This document shows, piece after piece, positions 53,159 through 60,531 of a stretch of DNA of 64,000 nucleotides (position 1 is its first letter; each line of letters opens with the position of its first letter). The notes under the pieces are model-generated. The model ran no database searches. It was not told the DNA's origin and saw only the letters and a list, made by a program, of their open reading frames with translations. Position numbers and translations under genes: made by a program. Location: assembly GCF_052072235.1 (NCBI RefSeq), contig NZ_CM125436.1:4210001-4274000 (forward strand), written 5' to 3'. Source of the stretch: Brevibacillus_D fluminis_A (lineage in GTDB: Bacteria > Bacillota > Bacilli > Brevibacillales > Brevibacillaceae).

Positions 53159-53224
53159 CATGATTGATTCTCCTGTGTAAAATGAAGTCACCACAACACC
53201 ATTTACACAGGAGAATCAATCATG
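53159..53224. repeat. Perfect 23-bp inverted repeat at the IS30 relic
   Basis: CATGATTGATTCTCCTGTGT plus AAA (53,159-53,181) is the exact complement of 53,202-53,224, separated by 20 bp. The right arm contains the ribosome site (AGGAGA) and start codon of the transposase relic, so the mRNA could hide its own start. May be an IS end or a translational brake. Confidence 0.75.
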
Positions 53225-53796
53225 AGTTATTCACATCTTGGCATAACAGAGCGAAGTCAGCTAGCACTCCTTCATCGCTTGGGTTGGTCTACTCGGGCGA
53301 TTGCCAAGGAACTCAAACGCCATCAGCCCACGATTGCCCGTGAGTGAAAGCGGGGAACGTAGACTGGTGAATCTCTAGCTGAGACGGCTCATGATGCCTA
53401 TGAACAGCGCCGAAAAAAGTCGATTCCGAATGGCAAATGGATTTCCGGGCGTGAATCCTATATTGCGGAGAAACTGGCTCAAACCTGGTCTTTCGAGCAG
53501 AAGATTTCGTTTAAAACGATCTACCGCTGGTTCTATCAAGGTCTTTTAGTCAAAGGGAATACTGCTGCCTTGCGTCATAAGGCAAACGCCGAGGTCCTGT
53601 TGAAACGCGTGGCCGATTCAACGTAAGGAAGCCCATCCAGCAGCGCCCCAAAGAAGTAAGAAAACGTCAGAGTTTTGGTCACCGGGAGCTGGATACGGTT
53701 GTTTCCAGTCGGGGAAAAAGGAAAACATGCGTCACTACGTGCGCTGAGCGCAAGACCCGCCTCTATCTTGCCGTGAAGATGCCTGATCGCACCTAG
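53222..53796 (+). pseudogene. IS30-family transposase, broken
   Basis: The frame starts MSYSHLGITERSQLALLHRL with the IS30 N-terminal HTH (GWSTRAIAKELKRHQPTIAR). It then meets an in-frame stop where intact elements read E-L-K-R-G, and another stop two codons later. Later pieces are recognisable in different frames: WISGRESYIAEKLAQTW, ISFKTIYRWFYQ, then FGHRELDTVVSSRGKRKTC with the first Asp of the DDE triad, and RLYLAVKMPDRT before a final stop. A deletion has removed residues between EQ and ISFKTIYRW, and the rest of the catalytic domain is missing. The element abuts the LysR gene end. Confidence 0.88.
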
Positions 53797-54677
53797 ATCA
53801 TTGCTTTTTCCTGATCATCTACCGTAACAGCAGGCAGCAAATCAATAAACGCGCGCAGCGCACTGCTGATGAAGGTGTCTTTTCGGGTGATCAGGTCGGT
53901 TTTCATGTAACGGTATTCGGCGTCGATCGGGTGGGCGCGGAGTGTTCCTTCCGCGGCATGGCGGTCGACGACGGCGCGCGGCAATAGTGAGATGCCGAGG
54001 CCTGCCGATACGGTGCCGATGATGGCTTCCAGTGTGCCGAGTTCCATGACGACGGGGCGTTTGTAGCCGCTTGCGGCGATCCAGCGCTCCAGCACGTCCC
54101 GGTAGGAGCAGCCGAGGCCGTAGACGAGGATCGGTTTTGTCACCGCTTCCTCGATTCCGGTGACGGACGGGGCCGAGACGATGACCAGCTCTTCATTGAA
54201 GACCGTGATGGAATCGAGCTGGGGATGGTCGCTTTTCATCCCGATGAAGGCGCAATCGAGCTCATATTGCAGCACTTTTTCGATCAACAGCTGTGTATGG
54301 CCCGTCGTGAGCGACAGATGCACCTGCTCGTACTGGCGGTGATAGGCGGCGAGCAGCGGAGGCAGGCGGACCGCCGCGGCTGTTTGCGTGGAGCCGATGG
54401 CAAGGGGGCCGCTCGGTTCGTTTGTCGCGGCGAGCGCCCGGGTCGCCTCATCGAGCAGGCCGACGATTTTGTCCGCGTACCCGAGCAGCGTTTTGCCGCT
54501 TGCCGAAAGCGTCATCCCCCGGTTGTGCCGCAAAAACAAGGTCGTGCCCAGCTCGGTTTCCAGCTGCTGGATACGGGCCGTCACGTTGGATTGCACATAG
54601 CCGAGCCGGGCCGCTGCCCTCGTGATCGAGCCTTCCCGCGCCACCATTTGAAAGACCCGCAAATCGGCGCTTTCCAT
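53793..54677 (-). CDS. LysR-family transcriptional regulator
   Basis: A 294-residue LysR regulator. N-terminal winged helix with VAREGSITRAAARLGYVQSNVTARIQQLE (key words REGSITRAAARLG and QSNVT-RIQ-LE). The effector domain is about 90-294 (LAIGSTQTAAAVRLPPLLAAY), similar to YwbI/CynR-like proteins next to EamA transporters. Divergent from the EamA gene and probably its activator. The stop codon lies within the IS30 relic boundary, so the last residues may have been changed by the insertion, though overall length is normal. Confidence 0.9.
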   Translation of the reverse strand: MESADLRVFQMVAREGSITRAAARLGYVQSNVTARIQQLETELGTTLFLRHNRGMTLSASGKTLLGYADKIVGLLDEATRALAATNEPSGPLAIGSTQTAAAVRLPPLLAAYHRQYEQVHLSLTTGHTQLLIEKVLQYELDCAFIGMKSDHPQLDSITVFNEELVIVSAPSVTGIEEAVTKPILVYGLGCSYRDVLERWIAASGYKRPVVMELGTLEAIIGTVSAGLGISLLPRAVVDRHAAEGTLRAHPIDAEYRYMKTDLITRKDTFISSALRAFIDLLPAVTVDDQEKAMI

Positions 54678-54724
54678 GTGTCTGTTCCTCCCCTTCCCTC
54701 AATCGAATGGCAATCATATTTTCT

Positions 54725-54737
54725 GATACCGAGTATC
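54725..54737. promoter_or_regulatory. LysR-type binding motif between the LysR and EamA genes
   Basis: Palindrome GATAC-CGA-GTATC, which contains a T-N11-A frame, in the 135-bp divergent interval. A -10-like TACAAT follows at 54,773 towards the EamA gene without a good -35, as expected for an activator-dependent promoter. Confidence 0.55.
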
Positions 54738-54812
54738 TATAGCAATCATTATACAGAAAACCAAACCTCCTCTACAATAAGATCAACAACAACGAAAACG
54801 GAGGTCATCTCG

Positions 54813-55718
54813 ATGAAGCAGTTCAAATACGTCAGCCTGCTCCTGATCACGACGCTATTGATGGGCATCGCTTTTCCCGTCGGCAAAATCGGCTTCGCAT
54901 ATGCACCGCCATTCTTTTTGATGGGCATCCGCTTTGTGCTTGCCGGCGGCTTGCTCGCCCTGCTCGTCGCCAAAAAACCGCAGCCTCGCCCGCGCGGAAC
55001 GGCGCAATGGTGGCAGGCTGCCGTCATCGGCATCATCCAATCGGCAGGCGTGATGGGCTGCGGGTATTACAGCATGCGCTGGATCACCTCGGGCGAATCT
55101 TCCATTATGCTCAACCTGAATCCGCTGTTCGTCATCATTCTCGGGACGCTGTTCACCGGCGCCGTCTACCGCGTGCGCCAATGGTTGGGCGTCATCGTCG
55201 GTTTCATCGGTGTCGCCTTTTGCCTCAATTTTCAGCTCGGGTTTCAGCCGGGCACGCTGCTCAGCATGGCCGGTGCCATCTTTTTTGCCATCGCCACACT
55301 GCTGATCAAACGCTGGGGCAGCGCCTTCCAGATGACGACGCTCGCGGCCTATCAGATGATATTCGGCGGAATCGCGCTGTTGCTTCTCAGCGTTTTGACG
55401 GAGCATCCCTATTTCCGCATCACGACGATGTCGGTTGCCGTCCTGCTCTGGCTTGTGGTGATGTGCTCCATCGTGCAGTTTTCCCTCTGGTATTATCTGC
55501 TGAAAAACGGCGACCCCGCCAAGACGAGCGCGTATCTGTTTTTGGTCCCGCTGTTCGGGGTGCTTTCCAGCTGGCTGCTTTTGCATGAGACGATTGAATG
55601 GTACTCAATTGTCGGCGGCGCTTTTATTTGCGCAGGCATTTTTCTCGTCAACTGGCAAGGAACTGCGCGCGCAAAGGTGCAGGTGGCGCATGTCCGTGCA
55701 GTGGAAAAAACGCTATGA
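54813..55718 (+). CDS. EamA (DMT) family transporter
   Basis: A 301-residue protein with ten membrane helices in two EamA repeats. The first is YVSLLLITTLLMGIAFPVGK with FAYAPPFFLMGIRFVLAGGL; the second begins near residue 150 (GTLLSMAGAIFFAIATLLIK). The DMT group exports metabolites or amino acids; substrate unknown. ATG seven bases after GGAGGT; the frame is open further upstream but that overlaps the divergent LysR gene. Controlled most likely by the adjacent LysR protein. Confidence 0.88.
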   Translation: MKQFKYVSLLLITTLLMGIAFPVGKIGFAYAPPFFLMGIRFVLAGGLLALLVAKKPQPRPRGTAQWWQAAVIGIIQSAGVMGCGYYSMRWITSGESSIMLNLNPLFVIILGTLFTGAVYRVRQWLGVIVGFIGVAFCLNFQLGFQPGTLLSMAGAIFFAIATLLIKRWGSAFQMTTLAAYQMIFGGIALLLLSVLTEHPYFRITTMSVAVLLWLVVMCSIVQFSLWYYLLKNGDPAKTSAYLFLVPLFGVLSSWLLLHETIEWYSIVGGAFICAGIFLVNWQGTARAKVQVAHVRAVEKTL

Positions 55719-55724
55719 AGCCAC

Positions 55725-55768
55725 AAAAAACCCCCGCGCTCCTTCCCAAGGATGTCGCGGGGGTTTCG
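55725..55768. terminator. Bidirectional terminator between the EamA gene and pbuX
   Basis: AACCCCCGCG (55,729-55,738) pairs with 55,756-55,765; A tract to the left and T-rich tract to the right. It serves both convergent genes. Confidence 0.87.
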
Positions 55769-55772
55769 TTTC

Positions 55773-57083
55773 TTACACTTCTTGTCCGGTCGTTTGCGCA
55801 GCCATTTCAACGCTGCTTACCGTTCCTTTGCTGTGCATCAGAAGCAAATTGAGCAACACAGCGGTGACAGAGCCGGTGACGATGCCGTTGGTGCAAAGCA
55901 TTTTCAATGTTTCTGGCAAATGATCGAACATTTGCGGAACCGCCGAAGAGCCCAGGCCAACGGCGATGCTGCAAGCCGCGATCAAAAGGTTCTCGTTTTG
56001 GCGCAGGTCGACGTGCGAGAGAATCGTGATCCCGGAAGCAACGACCATCCCAAACATCGCGACCATCGCGCCGCCTAATACCGGGTTGGGGATGACCGTA
56101 GTCAGCGCCGCCAATTTCGGCAAAAGGCCGAGAAGAATCATGATGAAGCCGGCGCCAAACATCACATCGCGGCTTTTCACGCCTGTAAGCGAAACCAGTC
56201 CGACGTTTTGGGAAAAGCTCGTATACGGGAACGCGTTGAACAACCCGCCCAATACGATCGCCAGACCTTCAGCACGCAGGCCACCGACGATGTCCTGCTC
56301 TTTCAGCTCCTTGCCGGTCACTTTGCTCAAGGCAAAATACGTACCGGTCGATTCGACCATCCCGATGATGCAAACGATGATCATGGTCACAATCGCGGCG
56401 AGGTTGAATTGCGGAGCGCCGAAATAAAAAGGCTGCACAATACTGATCGCAGAAGCGCTCGACACCGCCCCGAAATTCACCATGCCCAGGAAATACGCAA
56501 CTGTCGTTCCGACCGCAAGACCGATCAGGACGGAGATTGCACGCACAAAACCGCTGAAGAAACGATTGACGATCAAAATGATAGCAAGAGTCAGCAAAGC
56601 GAGCAAAAGATTGCGCGGTTGTCCGAAATCAGGGCTTCCTTGGCCGCCAGCGACGTTGTTCATCGCGACGGGAATCAGCGACAGACCGATGATCGTGACG
56701 ACGGAGCCGATCACGACGGTCGGGAAGAAGCGCAGCAATTTACCGAATAACGGCGCAGCCAACGCGACGAATATTCCTGCGACGATAATCGCGCCATATG
56801 CGGTAGGGATATTGGTGGTCGAGGCGATCGCGATGATCGGCCCGACCGCCGTAAACGTACAGCCGAGAACGACCGGCAGCTTGATGCCGATATAACGGGT
56901 GCCCAATACTTGAATTAGCGTAGCCAGCCCGCATGTGAACAAGTCTGCGGCGATGAGGTACGCCATCTGCGCCTGCGTCAGCTTCAAAGCGCCGCCGATG
57001 ATCAGCGGCACGACAACTGCGCCGGCATACATGGCGAGCACGTGCTGAAAACCCAATGTGAAAATCTTTTGTTTGCTTAGCAT
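55773..57083 (-). CDS. pbuX: Xanthine permease (NCS2 family)
   Basis: A 436-residue NCS2/nucleobase-ascorbate transporter with about 14 helices. The N terminus KIFTLGFQHVLAMYAGAVVVPLI and the motif VESTGTYFALSKVTGKEL with the later FNAFPYTSFSQNVGLV (purine-binding QN...) are characteristic of PbuX/UacT. It brings in xanthine with protons. Its ATG overlaps the end of xpt by seven bases, so the two are translationally coupled. Under the riboswitch leader that precedes xpt. Confidence 0.92.
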   Translation of the reverse strand: MLSKQKIFTLGFQHVLAMYAGAVVVPLIIGGALKLTQAQMAYLIAADLFTCGLATLIQVLGTRYIGIKLPVVLGCTFTAVGPIIAIASTTNIPTAYGAIIVAGIFVALAAPLFGKLLRFFPTVVIGSVVTIIGLSLIPVAMNNVAGGQGSPDFGQPRNLLLALLTLAIILIVNRFFSGFVRAISVLIGLAVGTTVAYFLGMVNFGAVSSASAISIVQPFYFGAPQFNLAAIVTMIIVCIIGMVESTGTYFALSKVTGKELKEQDIVGGLRAEGLAIVLGGLFNAFPYTSFSQNVGLVSLTGVKSRDVMFGAGFIMILLGLLPKLAALTTVIPNPVLGGAMVAMFGMVVASGITILSHVDLRQNENLLIAACSIAVGLGSSAVPQMFDHLPETLKMLCTNGIVTGSVTAVLLNLLLMHSKGTVSSVEMAAQTTGQEV

Positions 57084-57667
57084 GTGGTTGCCGTCTCCTC
57101 GATAAAGTGGATTTCTGCCGGTGACATGGACTCGATGCGCGCCAGCGATTCGATTCGCACGCCTTTTTGCTCCAAAAGTCCGCGCCCTTCCTGGAAGCTC
57201 TTTTCAATCACTGCTCCAACGCCGACCAGTTTGGCCCCGGCTTGTCCGATGATGTCCACTAGCCCGATCAGCGCTGCGCCTGTCGCCAGGAAGTCATCGA
57301 CGATCAGCACGGTATCATCTGCGGTCACGTATTTTTTCGAGACGCTCACTTGATACGTTTCCTTGCGTGTAAACGATTCGACGGGAACCGAATAAACGTC
57401 CTCGGTCAGCGTGACCGCCTTTTTCTTTTTCGCATAAACGAATGGTACGCCCAACGCCAGCGCAGTCGCCATGGCAAACTGAATGCCGCTCGCCTCGATC
57501 GTCAGCACCTTGGTGATCGGCTCCCCTGCGAAACGCTCGGCAAACGCTTTGCCGATCTCCATCGTGAGCAGCGGATCTACCTGATGGTTAAGAAAAGAAT
57601 CAACCTTCAGAACGTGGCTGGAGAGGACATCTCCGTCTTTGCGAATACGGTCTTGTAACAGTTTCAT
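57077..57667 (-). CDS. xpt: Xanthine phosphoribosyltransferase
   Basis: A 196-residue type I phosphoribosyltransferase. The PRPP loop is VLIVDDFLATGAALIGL (about 122-138); the opening MKLLQDRIRKDGDVLSSHVL and FLNHQVDP are typical of Bacillus Xpt. Reaction: xanthine + PRPP to XMP + PPi, feeding GMP synthesis. ATG seven bases after AAGGGAG. First gene of the xpt-pbuX operon; its mRNA leader of over 600 nt holds two aptamers, a long terminator and two repeats. Confidence 0.94.
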   Translation of the reverse strand: MKLLQDRIRKDGDVLSSHVLKVDSFLNHQVDPLLTMEIGKAFAERFAGEPITKVLTIEASGIQFAMATALALGVPFVYAKKKKAVTLTEDVYSVPVESFTRKETYQVSVSKKYVTADDTVLIVDDFLATGAALIGLVDIIGQAGAKLVGVGAVIEKSFQEGRGLLEQKGVRIESLARIESMSPAEIHFIEETATTC

Positions 57668-57705
57668 GTGGCAGCTCCCTTTTCATTTTTGTTGCAAAAA
57701 TAGTA

Positions 57706-57813
57706 ATAAGAAAAACTTCTTTCTGAAGTCCTTTCAAGAAGCAGGTTCTTCGGTCAAAGGAAGTTTTTCTTCCGCTCCAGTATTTATAAGTGCGAGCACT
57801 TATAAATTCTTAT
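57706..57813 (-). repeat. TIR-bounded short repeat, copy A
   Basis: About 108 bp bounded by ATAAGAA and TTCTTAT. Contains ACTTCTTTC/GAAGTCCTTTCAAGAAGC, GGAAGTTTTT and CTTCCGCTCCAG, then the palindrome ATTTATAAGTG-CGAG-CACTTATAAAT. Located in the transcribed leader of xpt. Confidence 0.82.
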
Positions 57814-57816
57814 ACG

Positions 57817-57962
57817 ATAAGAAAAACTTCTTTCAGAAGTCCTTTCAAGAAGCAGATCCTTCGATCTGTGGAAGTTTTTACCGACGCGATGCCGGAAGTG
57901 ACGCTGAGGTACTCCGTCTTCCGCTCCAGAATTTATAAGCGCATGCGCTTATAAATTCTTAC
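57817..57962 (-). repeat. TIR-bounded short repeat, copy B
   Basis: About 146 bp, the same order of words as copy A and direct in orientation, three bases away. It carries an extra 38-bp segment at about 57,880-57,917 and the palindrome ATTTATAAGCG-CATG-CGCTTATAAAT with compensating changes in both arms, which implies that the hairpin is kept. Confidence 0.82.
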
Positions 57963-57966
57963 ACGA

Positions 57967-58046
57967 TAAAAAAAGCCCAGGAGTGACAGTTTCCTTGACG
58001 AAAATCTCGTGAAGTCAAGTGAAAACTGTCCCTCTGGGCTTTTATC
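57967..58046 (-). terminator. Very long riboswitch-associated terminator
   Basis: On the minus strand AGCCCAG (58,040-58,034) pairs with CTGGGCT (57,980-57,974) followed by seven Ts. Inner helices GACAGTTTTC/GAAACTGTC and CTTGAC/GTCAAG extend the stem to about 30 bp. The 5' arm overlaps the conserved ATAAAAGCCC segment of the ykkC-class aptamer, so ligand binding and termination exclude each other. Confidence 0.9.
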
Positions 58047-58212
58047 CCTTAGGTGTAGCGTCGAAATTGCCATGACGATGCCCATCGATCGGCAACGCCT
58101 TGGCTGTCTTGCACAAAAGAAGCGGGATAGCCTCGCTTCGCTGTGCCATTCGCGCCAGCGCCGCTCGGACCTGCCTGCCGCACTTGCGGCAACGGAACCC
58201 TAGGCGCTCTTT
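58030..58212 (-). promoter_or_regulatory. ykkC-class aptamer, probably PRPP riboswitch (subtype 2b)
   Basis: Minus-strand words in the right order and spacing for a ykkC aptamer: CTAGGGTTCCG (about 58,203-58,193), GGTCCGAG (about 58,167-58,160), ACACCTAAGGGATAAAAGCC (58,056-58,037). A long variable arm lies between. The 3' conserved segment is shared with the terminator. ykkC RNAs sense guanidine (subtype 1), ppGpp (2a), PRPP (2b) or nucleoside diphosphates (2c). The position directly after a guanine aptamer and before xpt-pbuX fits the PRPP class, known to occur in such tandems. Discrimination by single bases cannot be done reliably by eye. Expected: PRPP disrupts the terminator and switches the operon on. 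Confidence 0.8.
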
Positions 58213-58213
58213 C

Positions 58214-58283
58214 ACTCGTAGTCAAACGATTTACGGTCGTTTGGTAGAAACTCTCGGGCCATATTCCCAACCATTATACGAGT
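58214..58283 (-). promoter_or_regulatory. Guanine (purine) riboswitch aptamer
   Basis: A 70-nt minus-strand aptamer. P1 is ACTCGTA/TACGAGT; P2 TTGGG-AATATGG-CCCGA; the core TTTCTACC; P3 AAACGA-CCGTAAA-TCGTTT with the L2/L3 kissing loops; and J3/1 GACTA with C at the position equal to C74, which selects guanine (and hypoxanthine) rather than adenine. It controls xpt-pbuX in Bacillus. Here it is not followed by its own terminator but by the ykkC-class aptamer one base later. Confidence 0.95.
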
Positions 58284-58307
58284 AGCGATGTATGGAGTAT
58301 GCTATTC

Positions 58308-58337
58308 AATCTATCACAAGTCGACTCATTTCGACAA
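58308..58337 (-). promoter_or_regulatory. Probable promoter of the xpt-pbuX leader
   Basis: Minus strand: -35 TTGTCG (58,337-58,332), 18-bp spacer, -10 TAGATT (58,313-58,308) with an upstream TG (extended -10). It would start transcription about 15-20 bp before the guanine aptamer. Confidence 0.6.
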
Positions 58338-58357
58338 GACTGCCGACCCATAAAATT

Positions 58358-59422
58358 TTACCTTTTCACCGGCCGGTTGCGCACGCTTTGGGTAATCTTT
58401 TTCCACTTCTCTTTTTCCTGGCTTTGCAGCTTTTTGTCTTCCTTGCGAGCCAAATGCGCCAGCTCCCGCTGCAGCTTCAAATAGCTGTCATAGCGGCTTT
58501 GCTCCAGCTCGCCTGTCGCAAGCGCCTCCTGGATCGCGCAGCCCGGCTCTTTTTGGTGGCGGCAGTTGCTGAATCGGCACGACGCCCCCAGCGACTCGAT
58601 GTCGTCAAACGCCTCGCTGAAGCCGGCATCAGCATCCCACAGCTGCAGCTCGCGCATGCCCGGCGTATCGATCAAGGCCGCACCGGAATCGAGCAAAATC
58701 AGCTCGCGATGCGTCGTCGTGTGGCGCCCGCGATCGTCGCCTTCGCGCGCGGCATTGACCGCCATGCGGTCATCCCCGATGATCCGGTTGATCAAGGAAG
58801 ATTTGCCCACGCCAGACGAGCCCATCAGCGCGATCGTTTTGCCCGGCTGCAAATAAGGGGCGATGCTTTCGATGCCCTCGTCGCGCAGTGAGCTGGTCAC
58901 ATGGATCGGCACCCCGATGGCCACCGCCTCCACCTCGCGGACGAACCGCTCGGGATCATCGCACAAATCGGCCTTGGAAAGCAGGATGACCGGATTGGCC
59001 CCGCTCTCCCACGCCATGACCAAATAGCGCTCGATCCGTCTTACATTAAAATCGTTGTTCAACGCATTTACCAGAAACACTGTGTCCACATTGGCAGCGA
59101 CGATCTGCTCATCCGTCGTAGCTCCTGCGACTTTGCGGGAGAACTTGCTTGTGCGCGGCAGCACGGCGTGAATCGTTGCCCTGCCTTCCTCCACGCGCGG
59201 GGAGATCACCACCCAATCCCCGACAGCGGGAAAATCTTCGCGCCCAGTCGCCGTATGCCGCAGCTTGCCCGTCACTTCCGCCAACAGTTCACCCTGTTCC
59301 GTATAAACGCGGTACAGCCGCTTATGTTCAAGGGCGACTCTGCCCACTGTGTATCCTTTTCCTTGATATGTTTGAAACGCTTGCTCAAAATGCTCATTCC
59401 AACCCAAATGTTTCACGTTCAA
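58358..59422 (-). CDS. rsgA: Ribosome small subunit-dependent GTPase A
   Basis: A 354-residue circularly permuted GTPase. An N-terminal OB fold (about 1-95) precedes motifs in permuted order: G4 LLSKADLC, G1 GSSGVGKSSLINRI, G2 GRHTTTHRELI and G3 DTPGMREL. The zinc knuckle CRFSNCRHQKEPGC follows near 285. RsgA checks late 30S assembly around the decoding centre. The tail VRNRPVKR is longer than in B. subtilis RsgA and very basic. The TTG start is seven bases after AGGAGG. Many Bacillales carry a second rsgA-like gene, so this may be a paralogue. Confidence 0.9.
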   Translation of the reverse strand: MNVKHLGWNEHFEQAFQTYQGKGYTVGRVALEHKRLYRVYTEQGELLAEVTGKLRHTATGREDFPAVGDWVVISPRVEEGRATIHAVLPRTSKFSRKVAGATTDEQIVAANVDTVFLVNALNNDFNVRRIERYLVMAWESGANPVILLSKADLCDDPERFVREVEAVAIGVPIHVTSSLRDEGIESIAPYLQPGKTIALMGSSGVGKSSLINRIIGDDRMAVNAAREGDDRGRHTTTHRELILLDSGAALIDTPGMRELQLWDADAGFSEAFDDIESLGASCRFSNCRHQKEPGCAIQEALATGELEQSRYDSYLKLQRELAHLARKEDKKLQSQEKEKWKKITQSVRNRPVKR

Positions 59423-59635
59423 CGGGATTCCTCCTGATACTTGTCAGATTCAAACGAATGGTGGTTCCTCACGTTTGAGATCACAGGAGTTTCCTCGCTT
59501 TAACCCGTCTGTCACATCCAATTGCCCGTTTTAAAAGGAGGACCCTGCGACCTCATATCCTGCAATCTGTACGGCAACTCGTTTCATCATCATCTTTAAC
59601 ATCTCTCCTTTCAAATTGGCCGACGGCTTTTTCGG

Positions 59636-59875
59636 TTAGTCTCCACCGCCGCCTCCACCATCAGAACCGCAGCTTCCGCCGTCGCTTCCGCTGCTCCCGC
59701 AGTCGTTCGAGTTCGAGTCCCAGAAGCTGCTGCCGCCATCGCTGACAAAGCCGCTGCTGTCCGAGGATGTGTAGCTGTGCCCGCCACGTGTGCCGCTTCG
59801 ATTTTTACCGGATGCGATGCCGATCACGACAGCGATCGCGATAAAGAGAAAAAGTCCCCATAGCATCCATTCCAT
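59636..59875 (-). CDS. Small membrane protein with Gly/Ser/Asp/Cys-rich tail
   Basis: A 79-residue protein: one N-terminal helix (MLWGLFLFIAIAVVIGIAS), then a low-complexity tail of Gly, Ser and Asp with two cysteines (SNDCGSSGSDGGSCGSDGGG), ending in six glycines and Asp. A good ribosome site (GAGGGGG) lies eight bases upstream. Glycine-rich tails of this type follow TPM domains in other Bacillales proteins, but the TPM domain itself is missing. Function unknown. Confidence 0.68.
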   Translation of the reverse strand: MEWMLWGLFLFIAIAVVIGIASGKNRSGTRGGHSYTSSDSSGFVSDGGSSFWDSNSNDCGSSGSDGGSCGSDGGGGGGD

Positions 59876-60168
59876 GGATGGTTCCCCCTCTCAAACGATG
59901 GTCTGACACTACTATCGTATCACAACGCTCTTTTCCAAGAAATTGTTGCTTTTAGAAAAGCCGTGAGTTGCTTGATCGTTATAGTACCAAGCGAAGCGTG
60001 CATTCACGGTAAATGGAAATCCTGTAGACTTCCTGATTTTCATTATAGAACACACGTTTCCACAACAGCAATAGCAACAAAATTTGCGAAAAGAGCCTAT
60101 CACAAAATACTTGTCAATTCTCCTCTTACCTGGATAAAAACGACATTATTTGATGCGCTGTTCTTTTC

Positions 60169-60471
60169 TCATTCCATTGTAAACACTTTATTCAAGCGCG
60201 TCAGCTCGAACAGCTCCAAGACGCTTCCTTTCAAGCCGATGATGGTGACTGCCCCGCCGTTTTGAATGGCCCGCTTCTGGATCGCGACCAGTACGCCAAG
60301 GCCCGAGCTATCGATAAACGTGACATTGCTCATGTCGATGCGCAGATTTTTGTGCCCATCCTGAATATATTGAAGCATTTCCTCGCGAATCAGCGCCGAT
60401 TCCTCTACATAGATTTCGCCCTTCAACTGAACATCCACATTTCCGTTTGTTGCGGTAATTTGGTAATTCAT
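60169..60471 (-). CDS. STAS-domain anti-sigma factor antagonist
   Basis: A 100-residue STAS protein of the SpoIIAA/RsbV type. The phosphoacceptor loop is FIDSSGLGVLVAIQKRA with the serine pair near residue 55. In its unphosphorylated form it would bind the partner kinase encoded just upstream. Start after GGAGGG. Third gene of the PP2C-HATPase-STAS set, but the 60-bp gap to the kinase and the absence of a sigma factor gene set it apart from sigB or spoIIA operons. Confidence 0.9.
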   Translation of the reverse strand: MNYQITATNGNVDVQLKGEIYVEESALIREEMLQYIQDGHKNLRIDMSNVTFIDSSGLGVLVAIQKRAIQNGGAVTIIGLKGSVLELFELTRLNKVFTME

Positions 60472-60531
60472 CTGCTTCCCTCCTCTTCTTGCCTAAAGTT
60501 TAAACACATGCACACTCATGTTGCTTTCTCC

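Noticed and set aside
53159..53224. CRISPR-like repeat unit
   Set aside because: Only two arms in inverted orientation, no repeated spacer pattern anywhere near. No CRISPR array was seen in the window.
57706..57962. Additional riboswitch in the xpt leader
   Set aside because: The duplicated units match no aptamer consensus I know and lie downstream of the terminator; treated as repeats.
58030..58212. Guanidine-I riboswitch (ykkC subtype 1)
   Set aside because: The conserved words fit ykkC RNAs in general, but there is no guanidine exporter or carboxylase gene; the downstream genes are purine salvage and a guanine aptamer precedes it. Kept as PRPP-type with reservation.
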